This document shows positions 35,653-44,704 of a stretch of 64,000 bases of DNA, piece by piece. Under the pieces are notes generated by a model. It made no database searches, was not told the origin of the DNA, and saw nothing but the letters and a program-made list of their open reading frames with translations. Every line of letters starts with the position of its first letter. Positions within the stretch are counted from its first letter, which is position 1. Source of the stretch: Betaproteobacteria bacterium (GTDB lineage: Bacteria; Pseudomonadota; Gammaproteobacteria; Burkholderiales; Rhodocyclaceae); NCBI GenBank assembly GCA_009777245.1, contig WRMF01000006.1:1-64000 (forward strand), read 5' to 3'. The translations under genes and the position numbers were made by a program.

Positions 35653-36570
35653 ATGTCCATGGCGGATCGTGACGGCTTTATCTGGTTTGACGGCAAGCTT
35701 GTTCCCTGGCGGGAAGCGAAGCTACATTTTCTTACCCATTCGCTCCATTACGGGATGGGAGTATTCGAAGGAGTGCGCGCCTACAAGGGCGATTCCGGTA
35801 CGGCCATTTTTCGCCTGCGGGAGCATACCAGGCGTTTATTCAATTCCGCGCACATCTGCCAGATGGAGATACCGTTTGAACAGGAAGTCATCAATGAAGC
35901 GCACAAGGAGGTCGTGCGCGTAAACCAGCTTGAATCCGCCTATATTCGTCCGCTTGCTTTTTACGGCTCGGAAAAGATGGGGCTATCAACCAAAGGGGCA
36001 AGGGTTCATGTCGCCATTGCCGCCTGGTCATGGGGAGCCTATCTGGGCGAAGACGCAATGGCGCGAGGAATAAGGGTCAAGGTTTCCAGTTTCACCCGGC
36101 ATCATGTCAACATAACAATGGTGCGCGCCAAGGCGTCAGGAGCCTATCTGAATTCCATCCTTGCCAATAACGAGGCGACAAACGCAGGTTACGACGAGGC
36201 GCTTTTGCTTGATCCTGAAGGTTATGTCGCCGAAGGAGCCGGTGAAAACGTATTTATCGTCAAGGAAGGGAGGCTCTATACGCCGGAGCTTGCCGCCTGT
36301 CTGGAAGGAATTACCCGCGACACGATCATGCAGCTTGCGCGTGAACTGGGGATTGAGGTCAAGGAAAAACGGATTACCCGCGATGAAATGTATTGTGCGG
36401 ACGAGGCATTTTTCACCGGCACGGCGGCGGAAGTTACGCCGATTCGGGAAGTGGATGATCGCAAAATCGGCTTGGGCGGGCGCGGTCCTGTCACCCAATT
36501 ATTGCAGGAACGCTATTTCGACGCGGTGTATGGACGCAACCACCAGGATTGGCTGACCCTCGTTGTATGA
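35653..36570 (+). CDS. ilvE: Branched-chain amino-acid aminotransferase
   Basis: PLP class IV transaminase for the last step of Leu, Ile and Val synthesis; 305 residues. DGFIWFDGKLVPW and HSLHYGMGVFEGVRAY mark the N-terminal domain, VRAKASGAYLNSILA has the PLP lysine, and EGAGENVFIV, ITRDTIMQLARELG and FFTGTAAEVTPIREVD follow. AGGAG precedes the ATG. Its stop overlaps the waaF start by ATGA. ilvE followed by waaF is a gene order seen in betaproteobacteria. Confidence 0.96.
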   Translation: MSMADRDGFIWFDGKLVPWREAKLHFLTHSLHYGMGVFEGVRAYKGDSGTAIFRLREHTRRLFNSAHICQMEIPFEQEVINEAHKEVVRVNQLESAYIRPLAFYGSEKMGLSTKGARVHVAIAAWSWGAYLGEDAMARGIRVKVSSFTRHHVNITMVRAKASGAYLNSILANNEATNAGYDEALLLDPEGYVAEGAGENVFIVKEGRLYTPELAACLEGITRDTIMQLARELGIEVKEKRITRDEMYCADEAFFTGTAAEVTPIREVDDRKIGLGGRGPVTQLLQERYFDAVYGRNHQDWLTLVV

Positions 36571-37583
36571 CCATGCGGGCGCTGATTGTCGCCCCGGCTT
36601 GGGTGGGGGACGCCATCATGATCCAGCCGCTTCTCATGCGTCTCAAAAAGATGAGCATGGAAATTGATGTGCTTTCTCCCGCTTGGGCTGCGCCTCTGTT
36701 TGCCCGGATGCCGGAAGTGGGACAGATTCACGTTTCCCCTTTCAGGCATGGCGAATTGGCGCTTTATCGGCGCTTTTCCCTGGCGCGCAGGTTAAGGGGC
36801 TATACCCACGCCTATATTTTGCCATATTCTTTCAAGTCCGCGCTCATTCCATTTTTTGCAGGGATTCCGTATCGGCATGGATTTACCGGCGAGGCGCGTT
36901 ATGGCTTGATCAATGTGCGGCATGTTCTGGATAAGTCTGCTCTACCGCGCGCGGTTGATCGTTTCGCGCAGTTGGCGAATGAACCGGGAACGCCTCTGGA
37001 GCGCCCGGTTCCTTTTCCGCGCCTTGTCTCCACGCTGGAACAGCAGCGGGCGACCTTGCGCGAATTGGGACTGGAAGAAGACGGAGAAGCTCCGATAATA
37101 TTTTGCCCCGGCGCCGAATACGGCTCTGCCAAACGCTGGCCGGTCGAGCATTTTGCCAGCCTTGCGCTTGCTTTGGGTAAAGAGGGGGCGCGTATCTGGC
37201 TTGTCGGCTCCGACAAGGATAAAATTCTGGCTGATGCCATTCTGGCGCTGTTGCCGGAGCGCGCGCGCGCGGGTTTCCGTAACCTGTGCGGCGCGACCAT
37301 GCTCCTCCAGGCGATTGACGTGATTGCGTTTTCCCGTCTTGTCATCTGCAATGATTCTGGCCTGATGCATGTTGCAGCCGCGCTCAATCGTCCGCTTGTC
37401 GCCCTGTTCGGTTCTTCCTCCCCGGATTTTACGCCGCCGTTATCCGAAAAAGCGGAGATCGCGCGGCTGAATCTTGAATGCAGCCCCTGCTTCAAGCGGG
37501 AATGCCCGTTGGGGCATCTTGACTGCCTCTATAAACTCACGCCGGAATTGGCGCTGGCCGCCTCTAACCGGCTTATCTCATGA
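36567..37583 (+). CDS. waaF: ADP-heptose--LPS heptosyltransferase II
   Basis: GT9-family glycosyltransferase of LPS inner-core synthesis, 338 residues. The N terminus MRALIVAPAWVGDAIMIQPLL and the C-terminal ADP-heptose site (ICNDSGLMHVAAALNRPLVALFGSSSP) are typical, with ECSPCFKRECPLGHLDCL near the end. The start overlaps ilvE; an alternative ATG two codons later is equally possible. It implies a heptose-containing LPS core. Confidence 0.94.
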   Translation: MTMRALIVAPAWVGDAIMIQPLLMRLKKMSMEIDVLSPAWAAPLFARMPEVGQIHVSPFRHGELALYRRFSLARRLRGYTHAYILPYSFKSALIPFFAGIPYRHGFTGEARYGLINVRHVLDKSALPRAVDRFAQLANEPGTPLERPVPFPRLVSTLEQQRATLRELGLEEDGEAPIIFCPGAEYGSAKRWPVEHFASLALALGKEGARIWLVGSDKDKILADAILALLPERARAGFRNLCGATMLLQAIDVIAFSRLVICNDSGLMHVAAALNRPLVALFGSSSPDFTPPLSEKAEIARLNLECSPCFKRECPLGHLDCLYKLTPELALAASNRLIS

Positions 37584-38014
37584 CTGCCATGCAAACTTTC
37601 GTAACGCCGGAAGATGTTGAAAACGCTTTTTACAAAGCGGTCAATCATGGAAATTTGAGCGATCTGCTTTCCGTCTGGGCGGAAGAAGAGGAGTTGCTGT
37701 GCCTGCATCCTAATGGAACCTTGCTGAACAGTCTGGAGAATATCCGGGAGAGCTGGCGGGAGATTCTGGGCGGGCAGACGAAAATCCGGCTCAATTTTCG
37801 CCGTATCGGCTATTGGCGCGGTTCCATGATTGCGGTGCATCATCTGCTCGAAGAGATGCAATCCGATTCTGATGATGTCAGCGGTATTTTCCGTGTCACC
37901 CATGTGTTCATGCGAGGAGCATACGGATGGCGGATGGTCTGTAGGCATAGCTCCCCCGTCGGCAATGATTTTGTGATGCGGCAGGGAGCGGCTGGCAGGC
38001 GGACGCTGCATTAG
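37580..38014 (+). CDS. NTF2/SnoaL-like protein
   Basis: Small cytoplasmic protein of 144 residues with a cone-shaped alpha+beta NTF2-like fold: VENAFYKAVNHGNLSDLLSVWAEEEELLCLHPNG, IRESWREIL, then strands ending VFMRGAYGWRMVCRHSS. This type (DUF4440/SnoaL_3-like) commonly follows waaF in betaproteobacteria. The ligand and role are unknown. It overlaps waaF by four bases. Confidence 0.8.
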   Translation: MTAMQTFVTPEDVENAFYKAVNHGNLSDLLSVWAEEEELLCLHPNGTLLNSLENIRESWREILGGQTKIRLNFRRIGYWRGSMIAVHHLLEEMQSDSDDVSGIFRVTHVFMRGAYGWRMVCRHSSPVGNDFVMRQGAAGRRTLH

Positions 38015-38027
38015 AGCGGTTTTTGAG

Positions 38028-38200
38028 TTACACCGGCCTTTAGGCCGGGGATTCCTCGACACAGGTTAGAGAGCCTCAATGCTCCATAAAACAACTGTTT
38101 CGCTCATCTCGCCATTCATTTCGAGGATTGCGCTTGGCGCATGTTCAAGCGCTTGCTTTACACGCACTCTCCCGCAAGCGGGAGAGGGGAGCAAGGCGCT
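38028..38200. repeat. Composite repeat plus palindrome before the autotransporter
   Basis: ACCGGCCTTTAGGCCGGGG hairpin, GATTCCTCGACACAGG, GAGCCTCAATGCTCC, ATAAAACAACTGTTTCGCTC, GCGCTTGGCGCATG, then CTCTCCCGCAAGCGGGAGAG. It resembles the copy at 86-228 most. An open frame through it joins the autotransporter gene but is not needed to explain it. Confidence 0.7.
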
Positions 38201-38235
38201 CCCACAAGGCATCCACCATTTTTTGGAGAAATAGC

Positions 38236-41200
38236 ATGCTTCGCAAAAAATCCTTTAGAATCAATAAGTTACCCACACTATTGAATGCACGCAGCATTTG
38301 TCCTTCCCGTAGGCGATTTCCTTCTTTTCCCGGCGTGGCGTCTCCCGGCCTTTGCGCGTTTTCGGTTCTGGCGTTTGCCGGGCTTTTGGCCGCGCCGATG
38401 CAGGCGATGGCGGATTGTGTTATGAACATTGGCGGAACTGTATCTGGCTCTGTTTACGGCAACACCAGTAGCCCCCAGAACGACTGTAGTGTGGCAGACA
38501 TGAATGCGGATGGGGCAACGCTTCGTATCAACCACGGCACCACAATCTCCGACCAAGCATACGGTGGCTACCATGAGCCTGGCAGCGGAGACGCAACAGC
38601 CACTTCAAACCTGCTAAGCATTGACGACGATTCTGCCGTAGACGGCGACGCATACGGCGGGTATGCCTTATCAAACGATGTCACCGCCACCGCCTCGGGT
38701 AACACAATCGAAAATGACGGCAGCGTTAGAGGCGACGCATACGGCGGATATGCCGAAGCAGACGATAACGCTACAGCCTCGAGTAACACAATCGAAAATA
38801 ATGGCCACATTGACGGCCATGTTTATGGTGGGTTTGCCACAGCAGGCAGTAACGCCACCGCCTCGAGTAACACAGTTGAAATCAATGACAGCAGCGTTAG
38901 CGGCGATGTTTATGGCGGGCGTGCCCACGCAAACAACGCCACTGCCTCGGATAACAAAGTGTCATTCAAGGACTCTGCGGAGATTGATGTGGACTTCATA
39001 CGGGGCGGTCATGCCCTATCTATAGGGGGCCACGCTTTCGCCAGCGGCAATATAGTCGAATTCGACAATGTTGACGGAATCGTCGGTTACGCTGAAGTAA
39101 ATGGCGGATATGCTTCTGGCCCTGAAGAAGCCAAAGCCGATCGCAACACGGTAACATTCAGCAATATCAGCTCTGGCGCGACATTCGAACTTGGCGATGT
39201 CATGGGCGGCTTTGCCTTCCATGGCGCATTCAGCAGCACGGCGGATGGCAACAGTGTCAGCTTCACGAACATTGCGACCACTGTCAGTCTTAAAGGCAAT
39301 TATCAGGCGGGCGGAGCGGCTGCGGGCGGGCGCTTTAGCGCCAGCGCCACAGGGAACTCCCTTACATTCACCAATGTGACGGCAATTGAGAGTCTGAACA
39401 ACTTGTACGGCGGGCATGCTTTAGCTACTTCATCGAGTGGTGGCAATGCCACAGCGGATGCAAATTACGTCGCATTCAACAATGTCGTGGGTGCCGATCT
39501 GCTTGATGTCATTGGCGGAGACGCAAGCGGTAACCACGGTCAAGTCTCAGCCTCAATGAATGAGGTCACTTTCACGGATGTAGTGAATCTGGAAGCCGTT
39601 AACATCGCGGGCGGTAGCGCCAGTGGCGGCGACGCAGAAAAAGTCTCAGCCTCAATGAATGAGGTAGCATTCACGGATATCAGGAATCTGGAAGCCGATG
39701 CAATCACGGGCGGTAGCGCCAGCAGTGACGGCATCTACACAGAAGAAGTCTCAGCCTCAGGAAATGAGGTCACATTCACGGATATCGGGAATCTGGAAGT
39801 CGGCGGTGAAATCACGGGCGGTAGAGCCGCCACCAGCAAAGACGCAATCAATGCGGATAACAATACTGTCACATTCTTGGGAATTGCCTCTGCCGAAATC
39901 GGGGGTGTCAAGGGCGGAGAGGCGGACGGCGCAGACGAAGCCTCCGCCTCGGATAACAAAGTGTCATTCAATGACTCTGCGGCGATTGTTGTGGATTCAG
40001 GAATATGGGGCGGGTATGCCAACAATCCAGGAGGCGACGCTTTCGCCAATGGCAATATAGTCGAATTCAACGATGTTGGCGAAATTGATGTCGGTAGTAA
40101 TGGTATAAAGGGCGGATGGGCTAGAGGCGTCACTTCTGGAGAAGCCAGCGCCGATGGCAACCAGGTGATATTCAGCAGTATCAGCTCTGGCGCTCTAGTC
40201 GACCTTAGAGATGTCGTAGGCGGCTATGTCGTACAGGGCGGCGAGGCCACGGCGGATGGCAACAGTGTCATATTCACGCACATTGAGACACCTGTCAGCC
40301 TTGCAGGCGATTATCAGGCGGGCGGATCGGTTGTGGACGCGCGCTTGAGCGCCAGCGCCGCAGGGAACTACTTGGTATTCGACAGTGTGAGGGAAATTAC
40401 GAGTGTTCAACTCTACGGCGGGCGGGCCATAAATCAAGGTACTGGCGACACCACAGCGAATGCAAATATGGTCTCATTCAACAATGTCGGGAATGCCGAT
40501 CTGCGTGATGTCTTTGGCGGATATGCAAAAGGCGACGAAACAGTCACAGCCTCAGGCAATTCGGTCATATTCGCGGTTACGAATACTATTGTCACCGAGA
40601 TTCTGGAGGCTCTTGAAGTCAAGGGCGGTTTCGCAGAGGGCGGCGACGAAACCTATGCGGATGGCAACCTTGTCGCACTCCAAAGCTACTCCTCTGCCGA
40701 AATCGGGAGTATCACGGGCGGAGATGCAAGAAATGGAGACGAATCCTCCGCCTCCGGCAACGAAATTTCCATCATGCTTGTTTCGGACGCTCTGGTAGGC
40801 GGCATCACAGGCGGCTACGCCTCTGGCGCGAGAAGCGGCACGGCCAGCGACAACGAAATTTACCTCATGCTTGTTTCGGAAGCTCTGGTAGGCGGCATCA
40901 TAGGCGGCTACGCCTCTGGCTCAATAAGCGGCACGGCCAGCGGCAACGAAATTTACCTATCTGACCTATCCGGCAAGGATGATACGGGTAACGCAACAGT
41001 GGGCGGAATCGCAGGCGGCAACGCCGCAAACGGCGGCGAGATCGCCACAGCCAACCTCAACATAATTGAACTCTATACTGTGGCAGGCGGAGACGGTCGC
41101 GCAGGAGTGGATGGTAGTGGCGGAGACGGCGGTGACGGCGGCGAAGGGGTGGGAGGATATATAACAGGCGGGATTGCCGGTGGCGATGTGGCGACCGCCA

Positions 41201-43620
41201 GCGGTAATAGTGTCAGTCTGACAGGCGTGACCGGCGGCAGAGGCGGCGACGGCGGCGACGGCGCTCCCGGTTTCAATGGCGGCGACGGCGGAAACGCCCG
41301 CGTAGGGGTGGATGGCAATGTAACAGGTGGGGATGCCGAGGGCACACATGAGGCAACCGCCAACAATAACAGCGTCAATCTGATAAATGTGACCGGCGGC
41401 AGAGGCGGAGACGGCGGAGACGGTTTCAATGGCGGAGACGGAGGAAACGGCAGCGCGGGAGTGGATGGCAATATAACAGGCGGGTACGTCCATTCTGGCG
41501 CAGGCGACGCAATCATCGCTGCAGGCAATACAGTCACTATCCAGAATGTGACTGGCGGCGCGGGCGGTACGGGCGGACAGGGCAATAGCAATGGCGCTGA
41601 CGGTGCAGCCGACAAAGGCATAACCGGCAATGTCACCGGAGGTTATGCAATCGGCGGATCCGACTCCGTCACCGTCGGCGTGGATACCGGCGGCAGCGGC
41701 AGGAATAATACCGTCACAATTACCGGAACTGTCGCCGATCCTGTTACCGTCGGGGGCAATATCACAGGCAGCCATGCCGAATCTACTATGGCCAGTTCCA
41801 TTCCCCGCGTCACGGGCGGCATTGTTGCCCTGACCAATGTCGTCGTGGGCGATCCTGGCGATAAAAGTAATGTGTATGGCGGAAGGGTTATCGTCCCGCT
41901 TAGCTCCGAAGGTTCTGTCATTGGCACAGGCGCTACCAGCACAGTCTCCGTCACCCTCAACAATGCCGAGGTTCATGGCAATGTCTACGGCGGAGCCGCT
42001 GAATTGGTGCCTTCTGGTTTTTCTTTGCACCTTACCGTCAGCGGAGCTGTGGTTACAATAACCAACGGCGGCATTGTGTCCGGCAAAGTGGCAGGCGGGG
42101 CGCTGCTTTCAGAAGGAGGGGATGCGGCAGGCTCAGCCACCAACAATACCGTCAATATCACCGGATCATCCACATCCTCGCTTGTGATTGGCAGCGGCAA
42201 CTCAGGCGACGGTCTGTACGGCGGGTTTTATGATGGCAGTAACTCTTTGGATGTCTTCACCGGCAACACCCTGAATGTGCGTTCCTCCGGAATTGGCGGG
42301 GCATCTATAACTAACGCAGGAATTGAGGTAAAGGGCAATCTGGCAAACTTTGAATTCCTCAATTTCTACCTGCCCTCGGACATCAAGCCGGACGACACCA
42401 TGCTCAACATGACCGGCACGGCCTTCATTGACGACACGATGGTTCGTGTGGGCGTCCAGGGCGTTTCTCCGTCCCTCGCAGGAGGAGACAGGGTTATTCT
42501 CATTGACGCCGACGACGGCGAGATTAACGGAACTCCCAGGAACAACACCACAGACGGAACCGGGATGGGACTGACCCTCAAGTATTCTTTCGTGCTGGAT
42601 GTTGTCGACGAGATGGATGGCTTGAATCCAAGAACCCGGCTTGTGGCCACAGTGGACGGCATCAGCGCGAACGCGCAAAACAAGGCTTTGGCCGAAGGCA
42701 ACCTGGCTCCGGCTATCCTCGTCAACCGGGGCGGCGATATGGTGGCATGGCAAGGGCTTGACGAGGCAATCCGCGCTGCCCGTGAACAAAAAACCGGCAG
42801 AGCCGTATTCGGCGTCATCCACGGGGGCGACATCAAACAAAAAACAGACTCTCATGTTGATATGTCAAGCGTCAGCCTGATGACCGGCATTACCGCAAAC
42901 ATGGGTAACGGAGACTTCGGGGCGTTCATCGAATACGGCAACGGCAGCTACGATACCTACAACAAATTTGCCAATGACCCCACAGTCAAGGGCGACGGCA
43001 AAACCGACTACTATGGCGGCGGTATTCTGGGACGCTTCGATATTGATCCTGCGGATGCCGGAAATCTCTACGTTGAAGGCAGCGCCAGAGCAGGAAAGGT
43101 TAAGAACCGCTACAGCACCGACGACCTTGGGAATTACAGGGCGCGTTACAAGACTTCCGCCGGATACGCCAGTCTGCATCTTGGGGCAGGCTATCGCTGG
43201 AAGATCGCCCCCTCCTCCGACTTCAGCCTCTACGGGCAAACCTTCTTCACGAAAGTGGGGAGTGACAGGACAAAACTCTACAATCGCTCTACCGGAGAGG
43301 CTGTCGACGTGGTGAGCTTCAAGGCGGTTAATTCCAACCGACTGCGCCTTGGCGGACGCTATGAATGGACGCTGGATACCGTCACTCCGTTCTTCGGCCT
43401 CGCCTATGAATACGAATTCAGCGGCAAGGCCAAGGCAAGCACGGAGAACAGCGGCAAGATCGAAAGTCCCAAAATGCGGGGCGGCACGGGCATAGTTGAA
43501 GGCGGCCTCATCATGAAGCCAAGACCGAACCATCCGCTCTCCGTCAATCTCGGCCTGCAAGGCTACGTCGGCAAGATGGAAGGCATAACCGGCAGCTTGA
43601 GGTTGAACTACGAGTTCTGA
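38236..43620 (+). CDS. Giant type Va autotransporter with Gly-rich repetitive passenger
   Basis: Surface or secreted protein of 1794 residues. GGAG lies 8 bases before the ATG chosen; an extended basic N-region precedes the signal hydrophobic core (CAFSVLAFAGLLAAPMQAMA). The passenger consists of about thirty degenerate modules of 30-50 residues with the pattern GG[Y/F/R/S]A-x-[D/N]-x-A-T-A-S-x-N-x-V-x-F, a beta-solenoid signature. Between about 41080 and 41630 it becomes very Gly/Asp-rich (GGRGGDGGDG units). The last ~290 residues are the autotransporter barrel (MVAWQGLDEAIRAAREQ onward), ending LRLNYEF with terminal Phe. No protease triad or RGD is obvious. Adhesion or aggregation is likely, but this is inference. 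Confidence 0.9.
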   Translation: MLRKKSFRINKLPTLLNARSICPSRRRFPSFPGVASPGLCAFSVLAFAGLLAAPMQAMADCVMNIGGTVSGSVYGNTSSPQNDCSVADMNADGATLRINHGTTISDQAYGGYHEPGSGDATATSNLLSIDDDSAVDGDAYGGYALSNDVTATASGNTIENDGSVRGDAYGGYAEADDNATASSNTIENNGHIDGHVYGGFATAGSNATASSNTVEINDSSVSGDVYGGRAHANNATASDNKVSFKDSAEIDVDFIRGGHALSIGGHAFASGNIVEFDNVDGIVGYAEVNGGYASGPEEAKADRNTVTFSNISSGATFELGDVMGGFAFHGAFSSTADGNSVSFTNIATTVSLKGNYQAGGAAAGGRFSASATGNSLTFTNVTAIESLNNLYGGHALATSSSGGNATADANYVAFNNVVGADLLDVIGGDASGNHGQVSASMNEVTFTDVVNLEAVNIAGGSASGGDAEKVSASMNEVAFTDIRNLEADAITGGSASSDGIYTEEVSASGNEVTFTDIGNLEVGGEITGGRAATSKDAINADNNTVTFLGIASAEIGGVKGGEADGADEASASDNKVSFNDSAAIVVDSGIWGGYANNPGGDAFANGNIVEFNDVGEIDVGSNGIKGGWARGVTSGEASADGNQVIFSSISSGALVDLRDVVGGYVVQGGEATADGNSVIFTHIETPVSLAGDYQAGGSVVDARLSASAAGNYLVFDSVREITSVQLYGGRAINQGTGDTTANANMVSFNNVGNADLRDVFGGYAKGDETVTASGNSVIFAVTNTIVTEILEALEVKGGFAEGGDETYADGNLVALQSYSSAEIGSITGGDARNGDESSASGNEISIMLVSDALVGGITGGYASGARSGTASDNEIYLMLVSEALVGGIIGGYASGSISGTASGNEIYLSDLSGKDDTGNATVGGIAGGNAANGGEIATANLNIIELYTVAGGDGRAGVDGSGGDGGDGGEGVGGYITGGIAGGDVATASGNSVSLTGVTGGRGGDGGDGAPGFNGGDGGNARVGVDGNVTGGDAEGTHEATANNNSVNLINVTGGRGGDGGDGFNGGDGGNGSAGVDGNITGGYVHSGAGDAIIAAGNTVTIQNVTGGAGGTGGQGNSNGADGAADKGITGNVTGGYAIGGSDSVTVGVDTGGSGRNNTVTITGTVADPVTVGGNITGSHAESTMASSIPRVTGGIVALTNVVVGDPGDKSNVYGGRVIVPLSSEGSVIGTGATSTVSVTLNNAEVHGNVYGGAAELVPSGFSLHLTVSGAVVTITNGGIVSGKVAGGALLSEGGDAAGSATNNTVNITGSSTSSLVIGSGNSGDGLYGGFYDGSNSLDVFTGNTLNVRSSGIGGASITNAGIEVKGNLANFEFLNFYLPSDIKPDDTMLNMTGTAFIDDTMVRVGVQGVSPSLAGGDRVILIDADDGEINGTPRNNTTDGTGMGLTLKYSFVLDVVDEMDGLNPRTRLVATVDGISANAQNKALAEGNLAPAILVNRGGDMVAWQGLDEAIRAAREQKTGRAVFGVIHGGDIKQKTDSHVDMSSVSLMTGITANMGNGDFGAFIEYGNGSYDTYNKFANDPTVKGDGKTDYYGGGILGRFDIDPADAGNLYVEGSARAGKVKNRYSTDDLGNYRARYKTSAGYASLHLGAGYRWKIAPSSDFSLYGQTFFTKVGSDRTKLYNRSTGEAVDVVSFKAVNSNRLRLGGRYEWTLDTVTPFFGLAYEYEFSGKAKASTENSGKIESPKMRGGTGIVEGGLIMKPRPNHPLSVNLGLQGYVGKMEGITGSLRLNYEF

Positions 43621-43674
43621 TGGAAATCAGAGGACAGGTATCAGGAATCATTACTGATTCCTGATAACCTGACG

Positions 43675-44616
43675 CTACGCAAAAATCCTCGCCACATCGG
43701 TTGCGTCAAAACAATAGGTTTGGTTGCCGATCTCGTCGTATATTTCGATTGCGCCCTGCTCCGTCAGGACGGCCTCCGCCTCGGCGCGTCCCCAGGATTT
43801 GATGAGCGCGGCCAGTTTTTCCCGATTGTCAGGGCAGTACCAGGAGACAGACCGCGCCGGAAACAACACCAGACCCGCCGGAGCGCCTTCCATATATCCG
43901 CCCGCTCTCGCAGCGACATTTTGACCTGCTGTCGCAGCGACATCCTCATCTGCTTCTGCCGCAGCGTCTTCCGGAAACAGGCGAAACAGGAGGGATGCCG
44001 CTTCAAGCCCCAATAATTCTTCGGAGCGAACCGTGTCTGCCAACCGGGTCAGCCTTGTCCAGCCGTCCGCGTCCATACTGTCGGCGGCTGGCATTTTTTG
44101 CAGAAACAAACCTGCCACAACCTCTTTGTCGGCGGCGAGAAAAAGCCGCGCTTCCTGTTGTTCGGATTGGGCGAGGTAATGGCTGAAAATGGCGGACACA
44201 GTATCGCCCGCCAGCGGGACAATGCTTTGATACAGGCCGGTTTCCTGCTCCAGCGTCAGTAAAAGTCGGCCTTCTTCCCCGTCTGCTCCTTCTTTCCCTG
44301 CGCCAAGAAGCTCCCGCGCGCTTGCGCCTTGAGGGCATGTTCCGGCGCGTGCCATGCCGCGCAAACGCAATGCTTCGTCGCAGTCCACCAGAAGCAGGGA
44401 AATCGCACCATACCCTTTAAGTTGCAGGGTCAGCCGCCCCTGCCCTTTCAACTCTGCGGCAATGAGCGCGACAGTCGCCGAAAGCTCGCCCAGCAGGGAT
44501 GCCACCGCCTGCGGATAATCGCGCCCCTGAAGCATGGCTTGCCAGGCGTCATCCAGACGGACAAACGCGCCGCGAATATCTAGGCGCGGAAAAAGAAAGC
44601 GGACAACGCTACTCAC
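43675..44616 (-). CDS. hslO: Hsp33-family chaperone with degenerate zinc-cysteine switch
   Basis: Redox-regulated holdase family, 313 residues, GTG start. The N-terminal part is typical (GELSATVALIAAELKGQGRLTLQLKGYGAISLLLVDCD; IFSHYLAQSEQQEARLFLA). In normal Hsp33 the C terminus has CxC and CxxC that hold zinc and sense oxidation. Here the first pair reads WYC and the second region IYDEIGNQTYCF, so three of the four cysteines are missing, while the surrounding EQGAIEI and FDATDVARIF are conserved. A 25-residue Ala/Glu/Asp-rich insertion (AAAEADEDVAATAGQNVAAR) precedes this domain. It may be a constitutive or inactive variant. Confidence 0.88.
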   Translation of the reverse strand: MSSVVRFLFPRLDIRGAFVRLDDAWQAMLQGRDYPQAVASLLGELSATVALIAAELKGQGRLTLQLKGYGAISLLLVDCDEALRLRGMARAGTCPQGASARELLGAGKEGADGEEGRLLLTLEQETGLYQSIVPLAGDTVSAIFSHYLAQSEQQEARLFLAADKEVVAGLFLQKMPAADSMDADGWTRLTRLADTVRSEELLGLEAASLLFRLFPEDAAAEADEDVAATAGQNVAARAGGYMEGAPAGLVLFPARSVSWYCPDNREKLAALIKSWGRAEAEAVLTEQGAIEIYDEIGNQTYCFDATDVARIFA

Positions 44617-44704
44617 AGCAACACCGTAACAAAGGGGTTACCATAATACCAGCAGGCATAAGACAAGCGCGGTAATATTACGGTTTTTCGTTCGCGTCCC
44701 GATC

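Noticed and set aside
38500-41700. Possible CRISPR-like array
   Set aside because: The repeats are degenerate, codon-phased and translated; there are no constant repeats with unique spacers and no cas genes.
40966-42636. Minus-strand and alternate-frame open frames in the autotransporter
   Set aside because: Ala/Ser/Pro-rich translations arise from the Gly-rich repeat DNA read in the wrong frame.
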